Source: Atkinsonella hypoxylon | Taxonomy: Eukaryota > Ascomycota > Sordariomycetes > Hypocreales > Clavicipitaceae | DNA: 64,000 nt | Assembly (NCBI GenBank): GCA_000729835.1 | Contig: JFHB01000092.1 | Span: 1-64,000 of the forward strand | Direction: 5' to 3' | Shown here: one piece after another, positions 57,932-64,000 of the stretch | How the letters are laid out: every line of letters starts with the position of its first letter | How positions within the stretch are numbered: position 1 is the stretch's first letter | Program-made: the position numbers and the translations under genes | Notes under the pieces: model-generated | What the model saw: only the letters and a program-made list of their open reading frames with translations | What the model was told of the DNA's origin: nothing | The model's database searches: none

Positions 57932-58399
57932 ACTCTTTGCCAGAGGTCATTTTGTCGCGCGTTTCTCGACAACGGGTTGCAGATTAACTTCCATTTCAAA
58001 ATCTGCAGGAAGCAGTTAGCGGTGTGAAGACATGTTCAGGGCCCATCGTTGTTAGTGAAGTGCTTTTGTTTCGACCTCAGGGGCACGCAGACAAACAATG
58101 ATTTCTACCGTCCTGCTAGCTATGGAGACTCTGAAGCTTGGCATCATCTTGGAAGAAAGCAACCATAGGTCGTTCATGGGTTGGAATACTGTTTTAGCTC
58201 TAGTCCGCATGCTGTTGGGTGGCTGGCCGGCGGTACTGCATTTGCATTAGTATTAATAATCTTGTTACCAATTTCTTTCCTTGGCAAAGACGAAGCTTTC
58301 CTAGCCATAATATGTGCAGTCATTCGAGGGACTCGCTTAATCCCTTGTCACTGCCAAAGGGCTCCAGGTTTCCCCTGTCATCTTTAGCACATGATCCTT

Positions 58400-58489
58400 T
58401 CTCTTTCTCCTCTTTCAATGCTCTCTCCTCTTTCAATGCTCTCTCTTCTTTGGGGTTTTCCTTTTTTTTTTTTTTTTTTTTTTTTTTGC
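58400..58489. repeat. CT-rich 18-bp tandem repeat and poly-T
   Basis: Two to three copies of tcaatgctctctcctctt (about 58412-58450) are followed by an uninterrupted run of about 25 T (58463-58488). Confidence 0.9.
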
Positions 58490-59813
58490 TTTTTGCCTTG
58501 CAGCACGACTTTCTTTCTTCACCGTTCGGCTTGTCCCGTGCTCTGCTCAACTTAAGTTTGCGGCCAGCTTGGGGTGGCCCTGGGTGGCAACGTGGTCCAG
58601 GGCCGTCCGCGGTTCCACGTGTGTGCCAACATCTGCTGGACCTTGCCCGGTCCACAATCGGGAACCATTCCGGAATCCAAAGGCTAGATTATTATAGGAC
58701 AGAAGTCGATCCATCGCGGCTTGTGGATGCTGTCGATCCGTCCAGAGCTTTGTGTTCGGTATGTGAAACGCGAGTTCTGGGGTTTGGCTGTCGTGAGGTG
58801 AAGCGATGAGTCAAGCTATAATATTCTGTTGTTGAGCCCACATGAAGTGTGACAATATCATCGCATTGTGATGCTCATCTGTTGATACCCATGCCGCCGC
58901 GGACCTAAACCAGATGGCCAAGTTATTTATTTGCGGATGGTACGGAGTCATGGGGTGGACAGACTAATAACCCGCGATCAAGGGCCCTCTCATCTAATAA
59001 GATATGCCCTCTAATAAAAGCAGCACGATAAGTTAGAAGATCTATCAATAGGTACTTCCAGAGGGCGGTGTTAAGCCTGAATAGGCCAATAACAATAAGG
59101 AGTTTATCCCTTTAAGGATATAGAAGTTTTAGCTATAGTATCAGCTCTTCTAATCATTAGGTCTAGATGGAAGAGTAGGGAACTTAATGTTTCTTTGATT
59201 GCTCTGGACGCTAGATTTAAGCCTAGTGGAGAACTGCTAGGGTACAAAAAACGCCGTGTCAGTCTAGACAAGGTCTTGTAGAAGCTAACTAACTATCTAT
59301 GAGCAATAGAAGAAGCGCTTCTAGGGGACTCCCTGCCTTGGAGGCTAAATTATGTCACTGCTTGATTTAGGAGGGGGAGGGGGGGGGGACATGTAACAGT
59401 GTTCTAGAACTATTAATTTCCTAGTCAGTGATATGCATTTCATCAATACTAGGCTTCGATTGCACTAGCCGTGGCTGATTGTATCACGAGGGTCGAATTC
59501 GCCACGCTGGTGTTGTGGGAGTGTGGCAGAATGTAGAGATTGCAGATAGACTTCGTACATAAAACGTCGATACATTATTAGGTGTCTTAAGTACCTAAGT
59601 ACGTAGGTGGTAATAATTAATAATCATGGCAGAAGACTGGCTGGAATCCCCGATATTTAGTCCCAAAAAGGAATGGGCTGGCGCCGCCAACACATGGCAA
59701 TGGGGACATCAGCAGCCATGAGTGGATAATGTCGATGAAGTTAGTGGGATGTTTAATCTCTATGATTCGCTGAGCCAATGGTCCATAGCCCCGTAGAGCA
59801 GCGCCACGATCTT

Positions 59814-59863
59814 GCGCGTGCGCGTGCGCGTGCATGTGCATGTGCGTGTGCGTGTGCGTGTGC
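59814..59863. repeat. Alternating purine-pyrimidine (GTGCGC)n tract
   Basis: Fifty bases of almost strictly alternating GC/GT/AT steps (gcgtgcgcgtgcgc... then gtgcatgtgcatgtgcg and gtgtgcgtgtgcg), the composition that favours left-handed Z-DNA. It is followed by a short threefold cagtcctagt/cagtcgtagt repeat. Confidence 0.9.
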
Positions 59864-59999
59864 GGCCAGTCCTAGTCAGTCCTAGTCAGTCGTAGTACGT
59901 CGTGCTTGGCTAGACTCGTGGACTCGTTCTAGTCCGCCTGCCCTGTCAGGTGCCTGCCAGGCGCCTCACCTTCGGCTGAAAGCCTTCACCACTAGTCCT

Positions 60000-61225
60000 C
60001 CATTCCCAGCCAGTCCCAGCCAGTCTCCTTTATCGCCAACGGTTGCTCTTTCCCAACAACGTCTTGAATCGATTCACCTGAGCTATTCTATTCCCTCTAC
60101 CTACCGGACAACTTCATCTCGAACCTTTTAAGCACCCTATCGGTCTCATTGCGCACCCTGGAATCCCATCTCCGTCCCTCTTGGATCATCGCAACCCTCG
60201 CTACCAGCTACCATACCCTCCGCCTTGGTTCATCCTGACACGCTTGACCTGCCCCTGATCGGACTAGCCGGCCGTCCATCCGCTTTACTCAACAACGTCT
60301 TGCGCTCTGTCTCGGCAGCTTCATCAAAGTTTCAGCCCGCCTTGCCCAATTCTGTCATCAGGCCGGTCGATCCATTGTTGTCGGGCTCTTATCCTTCACG
60401 CCGACGAGGACAAGTTGTATCATCTTTGTTTTTGTTTTGTCCTTTTTTTTTTCGCAGTCCGGAGAGTGATTGACGGCCCAGGTTTCGACGCTACTCAACC
60501 TCACCGTTAATTTGCGCTTGGACTGGTTCCCTAGCCCTTGCTGATTTTCACTGTTAATATCGCACAAAGACAGTTACTTGTCTACCAGACGACACTACGA
60601 CTACCTGGCCAGCGTTTTAACTGGCTTGGTTAAAGAGCCTAGTCCGCCACAAGGAGAATACCCCAGTCTTGTCATTAGTCCGTCACTCACAATGCCCACT
60701 TCGCTCGAGTCATCACGCCCCATCATGGCTCCGTCGGTATGTCGCTACTTGCTTTCCTTTTACGCGTGTCTGCTTTCTTTTTTAAATTGTTTTCTGAGTC
60801 TTATCACTGCCATGTTTGAAGCTGTTTCCCTTCGTTTCAATCCAGTTATATGTGTATCTTGGCCTCCCTCTTGCAAATATTCCCACCTTTTCTGTTTTGG
60901 CTAGGTCAGACATAAAGTTTAAAGAGTCTTCAGTCAGGCTCAACCACGCTCTACACACCACACCACGGCTCGTGCGTACCTGGCCTTCCCGTCTTCTAGA
61001 AAGCCCGTGCGGTCCCCATTGAGGCCTTGGCAAGTTAATGTACTCTTTGATTCCAAATCATATCACATATCTTATGGCGCTGCATTTCGATAACTTCCAG
61101 CCAGCTGCTCTTTAATCATCCCTGGTCCATATCACATTCCATCCGGATGCATGATCCCCGAGTATTCAGCTAACACAATGTCGCGGTGACAGACCAGAAC
61201 GTCCATACGCTTCAGTACCTACAGC
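60000..61225 (+). promoter_or_regulatory. Promoter, long leader and probable 5'UTR intron
   Basis: A pyrimidine-rich region typical of strong fungal promoters and leaders precedes the small protein at 61226. A good donor, GTATGT, occurs at 60738, and an acceptor ACCTACAG ends at 61224, directly before the start codon, suggesting a roughly 490-bp leader intron. ATG 60691 opens a short upstream frame (MPTSLESSRPIMAPS) just before the donor. Confidence 0.45.
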
Positions 61226-61519
61226 ATGGCACCATCCTTTACTCCCACCGTCCGATCTAACGACTCGGCCCAGGCCGAGATCCGGGATATTGCTGTGAAT
61301 CTCGACCGCATGGAGAACAAGGCTCTTTCGTCACAACGTGTCATGCTTAGTGACGAAAAGACGGACAATATGAGCAAGTTGGCCCTCGGGGCCAAACTCG
61401 AGCGCGCCCTAGACCGTCGCATGAGTGGTCAGGACGCTATCATGCGTCCCCGTCGCAAGAACGTTACTGTCAGCGTAACCGTCAGCGAAAAGAAGAAATT
61501 GAGCGAGGGAAGCCAGTAA
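61226..61519 (+). CDS. Small conserved-looking hypothetical protein, 97 aa
   Basis: ATG-led, single coding exon. After a polar start, a helical, charged region (AEIRDIAVNLDRMENKALSS, then LALGAKLERALDRRMSG) leads to a basic patch PRRKNVTVSVTV. There is no signal peptide or membrane segment. The composition is protein-like and the long, intron-bearing leader implies an expressed, regulated gene. Function unknown. Confidence 0.6.
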   Translation: MAPSFTPTVRSNDSAQAEIRDIAVNLDRMENKALSSQRVMLSDEKTDNMSKLALGAKLERALDRRMSGQDAIMRPRRKNVTVSVTVSEKKKLSEGSQ

Positions 61520-62221
61520 CCTGCAATTCCTGAGCAGCAGTCTGGCAAAGGGAGGCACTTGAGGACGATCTTAAATTTTTTTGGCAGGGCTTGCTGGTTG
61601 ATCAGCGAAATCTTAGCGATCTGGGACAGAGATGCTTCCTTCGACTATGGTACATGGTCGAAAATATGACATCTCTTCATCTACGAAATTAATGCAGGAG
61701 GTAGGAATGAGTTGATTCGCACCTAAGGGTCGATATCAATCCAATGTCTTATCACTGCGTTCTTAGGCGACAAATAGCATTCTTTGCAGGTAATGTCTGC
61801 GAAACACGGTCTAATGGGACAGAAGTTGTTTGTGGGAAGAATCTTCGGCACGGGCATTCACTATTGACGATAAAATAAGATATGATTCATGGTTGGGTTT
61901 TTAGTACTACATTAAATGACTTTCAAAGACAATGACTTTTTTCTGGCAATAGAGTTGATTAATATACCGAATCTCTGTTGCATGACAGCAATGGCTTCAT
62001 GCCAGCAGTCGCGATTACACACTGCAAGATTTTCATGGCTTTTTGTGTAATTACCTCTTCCACCATTCTTCCTCTGTTTTCTCACATACAATAGATAGCA
62101 ACAAAAGGGAAGATGAGTACAAGACAAAGATCTCGTCATTTTGTTTCTATGCGTTTTGCTTTGTGATGAGATTTAACGGGCCCGGTACATTTGGAGCATG
62201 GTAGTCTGCAGAAGCAAATGA
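61520..62221. other. Intergenic stretch
   Basis: 3' flanks of two convergent small genes. No other feature recognised. Confidence 0.4.
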
Positions 62222-62536
62222 TTATACTCTGGAGAATTGCAGGCTCGTGCGATCGTTCCAGCAGATTTGTTGAGGTTTGGGGTATGCCAACGTGTTGTTG
62301 ACGGAATCGCGTAGAAGAATAATCACGGCGCTAGATCCGTCATATTTCAAGCTACCTATCTGGGTACCTAGTATTCCGTAGGTGGTTTGTTGTCCCTGAG
62401 CCTGATGAGAGCCAAAAGGAAACTGCCATGTCTCTAGTGCGGCAGTGCTTGGGCTAGCCGCGTAGGTTGATTTGGCTGTTCGCTTGGCCTCCCGCAGGCT
62501 AGGAGCATTCAAGATGATCAGAAAATTAGAAGTCAT
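62222..62536 (-). CDS. Small hypothetical protein, 104 aa
   Basis: ATG-led open frame MTSNFLIILNAPSLREAKRT with no signal peptide or domain that I recognise. It contains a TATTCCGTA word at 62372-62380 inside the frame, a word otherwise found between genes, which argues mildly against strict coding constraint. It may be real or spurious. Confidence 0.3.
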   Translation of the reverse strand: MTSNFLIILNAPSLREAKRTAKSTYAASPSTAALETWQFPFGSHQAQGQQTTYGILGTQIGSLKYDGSSAVIILLRDSVNNTLAYPKPQQICWNDRTSLQFSRV

Positions 62537-63053
62537 GAATATGCGGAAGAAAAAGATTCGGGTTCAAATGTTATATACGTCAATTGGACCAGATCCAGCT
62601 AAAAGTCTCGCGCCATCAGAGTAGGACCGGATCTTGTCCCGGCACTTTCAAAATGTTTGATCTAACACGGAAATCAATGGGGTTAGTCCGGGTTATTTCC
62701 AGTTGATATGCAGAGAACGAAAAGAAGATTGTATTACAATATGACGAATCCTCAGTATGCCAGTTCTGATTCTCGTGAGATGCTCCCGGACCCCTGCTCT
62801 TTATAAGCTATCCTGCAAAATACTATGCCCAGCGTGATATATTCAGCTATGTGGACTCGCCGAGCTGGCGTGATGCTCAGATGAACGCTTGTGAGGGAAA
62901 CGGGACGCAGCCCACCAGAGAAGCTTATTCATGATGTGTTGGGTGTTCAACACTACATTGTGCCCTTGACCGCGGTCCTCTACGAGCCATCGTCAGCGTC
63001 TATCCAACACAGCCACGTCCGCCAATCCGCAATGCCACCCTCGTCATCTCTCA
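62537..63053. other. Intergenic stretch
   Basis: 3' flank of the TPR gene and upstream flank of the small hypothetical gene. Nothing further recognised. Confidence 0.4.
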
Positions 63054-63665
63054 TCAGACTTTATTCCTCTCGATCAATTCCTCAATTTCCTTCAACAGCC
63101 CCACCAGCTCGGCCTCCTCACCCTCCACCTCAAGACCCTGCTTCACCCACTCCCTCGCCTCATCCAAGCGACTCATCTCCATCAGGCACTTCCCCCGCCT
63201 CCACCACCCCTTCGCGTTGCCCACGCGCCTGGCCTCCACGCTGGCCTCGGCGTCGACAGCGCCCTCGGGCCAGTTCTGCAGCGCCATATGTGCCTGCGCC
63301 CTGTTGGCCAGGAGGCCCGAGACCTCCTCCCGCACGAGCGCGGCCGGCTCCCAGAGCGGTCGCCCCAGGGCCATCTGGATGCCTAGCGAGTACAGCCGCA
63401 CCGCGTCGGCGTACTTGCCCTTGCGGTAGTCTGCGTTGCCGTTGTCGCGGAGCTTGCTGACCTGCCCGGTGCGCTTGGGGTTGACGGGGATCGGAGGAGG
63501 GGGCACGCCGCCGCTGGCGCTGTCCAGGCTGAGGAGCGCGCGGTGGAGGGCGTTGAGCTTTTCGAACTCGGCGTTGAGGGCGCGCGAGGATATCGTTGCG
63601 CTGATGGACTTTGATTGGGGGTCCATTTGTATGGGGAGGAGGTCGAAATGGTCGAGGTCGGACAT
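63054..63665 (-). CDS. TPR protein, Sec72-like ER translocation subunit
   Basis: Single exon, 203 aa. About three tetratricopeptide repeats: KLRDNGNADYRKGKYADAVRLY, then LANRAQAHMALQNWPEGAVDAE, then GWWRRGKCLMEMSRLDEAREW. The N-terminus (DHFDLLPIQMDPQSKSIS) and overall length match the fungal Sec72 form, a peripheral subunit of the Sec62-Sec63 post-translational translocation complex on the ER that contacts cytosolic Hsp70. No membrane segment is present, as expected. Other small TPR co-chaperones are possible alternatives. The coding sequence is GC-rich. Confidence 0.75.
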   Translation of the reverse strand: MSDLDHFDLLPIQMDPQSKSISATISSRALNAEFEKLNALHRALLSLDSASGGVPPPPIPVNPKRTGQVSKLRDNGNADYRKGKYADAVRLYSLGIQMALGRPLWEPAALVREEVSGLLANRAQAHMALQNWPEGAVDAEASVEARRVGNAKGWWRRGKCLMEMSRLDEAREWVKQGLEVEGEEAELVGLLKEIEELIERNKV

Positions 63666-64000
63666 GGTGGGCGGTTTTTTTGGGGGGGGGAGAAGGGTAA
63701 CCGATTTATCCCGTTTGTGTGTGAAATTTGGGGTTTTTTTTTTCGGGGGGGGGGTAGGGGGGGGTAGGGGGGGAGTTCTTTATGAGGATGGAATCGTTAT
63801 GGCTTTGTAATTTGGCGTTTCGGGTGCGGTTGCGGATGGTGAGGTGCGGTTGTAGAATCCTGTCTTGGCGTTGCGACGGAGCTGGAGAGACGTGCGCACC
63901 CCTGTTCGTTTGGAAGGACAGCTACACGTTTTTACTATCTATGGGGACATAGGGACACTGCTATCTTGTCCGCACATGACTGCGGGGTATCTCAGTCGCG
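63666..64000. promoter_or_regulatory. Promoter of the Sec72-like gene with G/T homopolymer runs
   Basis: Immediately upstream of the start codon, the plus strand has repeated T-runs followed by G-runs (about 63677-63692 and 63735-63773, three G-blocks of at least 8). On the transcribed sense strand these are C- and A-rich leader runs. The rest of the window to 64000 shows no further gene. Confidence 0.5.

Larger units (their letters stand above)
57932..59999. other. Gene-poor stretch with simple repeats
   Basis: No supported gene. It includes the repeats listed separately and a G-run at 59373-59388. The AT-rich patch at about 58985-59350 could be a degraded transposable element, but no coding trace remains to name it. 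Confidence 0.45.

Noticed and set aside
58219..58809. 196-codon frame through the CT-rich repeat and poly-T
   Set aside because: Poly-Phe and repeat-derived Ser/Phe composition; no real domain.
62891..63460. 189-codon plus-strand frame over the TPR gene
   Set aside because: Pro/Ser/Arg-rich shadow of the GC-rich minus-strand Sec72-like gene.

Overview
The window looks like nuclear DNA of a filamentous ascomycete (Pezizomycotina, most likely Sordariomycetes or Hypocreales). The genes have short GT-AG introns of about 50-110 bp with CTAAC-type branch sites. The two tRNA genes carry nuclear-type introns. The families present (Zn(II)2Cys6 regulator, Dal5-type MFS carrier, GH64 glucanase, small secreted cysteine-rich proteins, DUF7770-like protein) are typical of such fungi. 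The species cannot be read from the sequence.

Layout. 1-5.9 kb: accessory DNA with a minisatellite, gene relics, an APH-like kinase, a DUF7770-like protein and a 408-bp inverted-repeat element. 6-9 kb: a secreted SMP-30-type lactonase, a small basic hypothetical protein and tRNA-Ile(UAU). 9.4-19 kb: a compact metabolic locus with a short-chain dehydrogenase, a D-2-hydroxyacid dehydrogenase, a Zn2Cys6 regulator and an MFS carrier, plus an embedded tRNA-Tyr. 19-29 kb: long gene-poor stretches around a membrane-anchored methyltransferase and a secreted GH64 beta-1,3-glucanase. 29.5-37.6 kb: housekeeping genes (BAR-domain protein, TFIIH cyclin, CLC chloride/proton exchanger). 37.6-47.6 kb: AT-rich, repeat-laden DNA with two small secreted cysteine-rich proteins and duplicated promoter-like and LTR-like pieces. 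47.6-56 kb: an ene-reductase, a DsbA/FrnE-like oxidoreductase, a phospholipase D-family protein and AP-2 mu. 56-64 kb: mostly gene-poor, with a cysteine-rich hypothetical, two small hypotheticals and a Sec72-like TPR protein.

How genes may work together. The 9.4-19 kb block looks like a small regulated catabolic cluster. The carrier would import an organic anion, the two NAD(P)-dependent oxidoreductases would interconvert hydroxy and oxo groups, and the local zinc-cluster protein would control expression. The dehydrogenase and regulator diverge from a shared promoter holding four copies of a 9-bp motif. The substrate is unknown. The most unusual region is 40-44.4 kb, where one intact secreted-protein gene has a promoter and leader that recur twice nearby without a downstream gene, one copy sitting between two 235-bp LTR-like repeats. 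A 9-bp word (TAYTCCGTA) is strongly over-represented, almost entirely between genes.

All splice models were built by hand from reading frame and consensus sites. Family assignments rest on recognised motifs, not on database searches.
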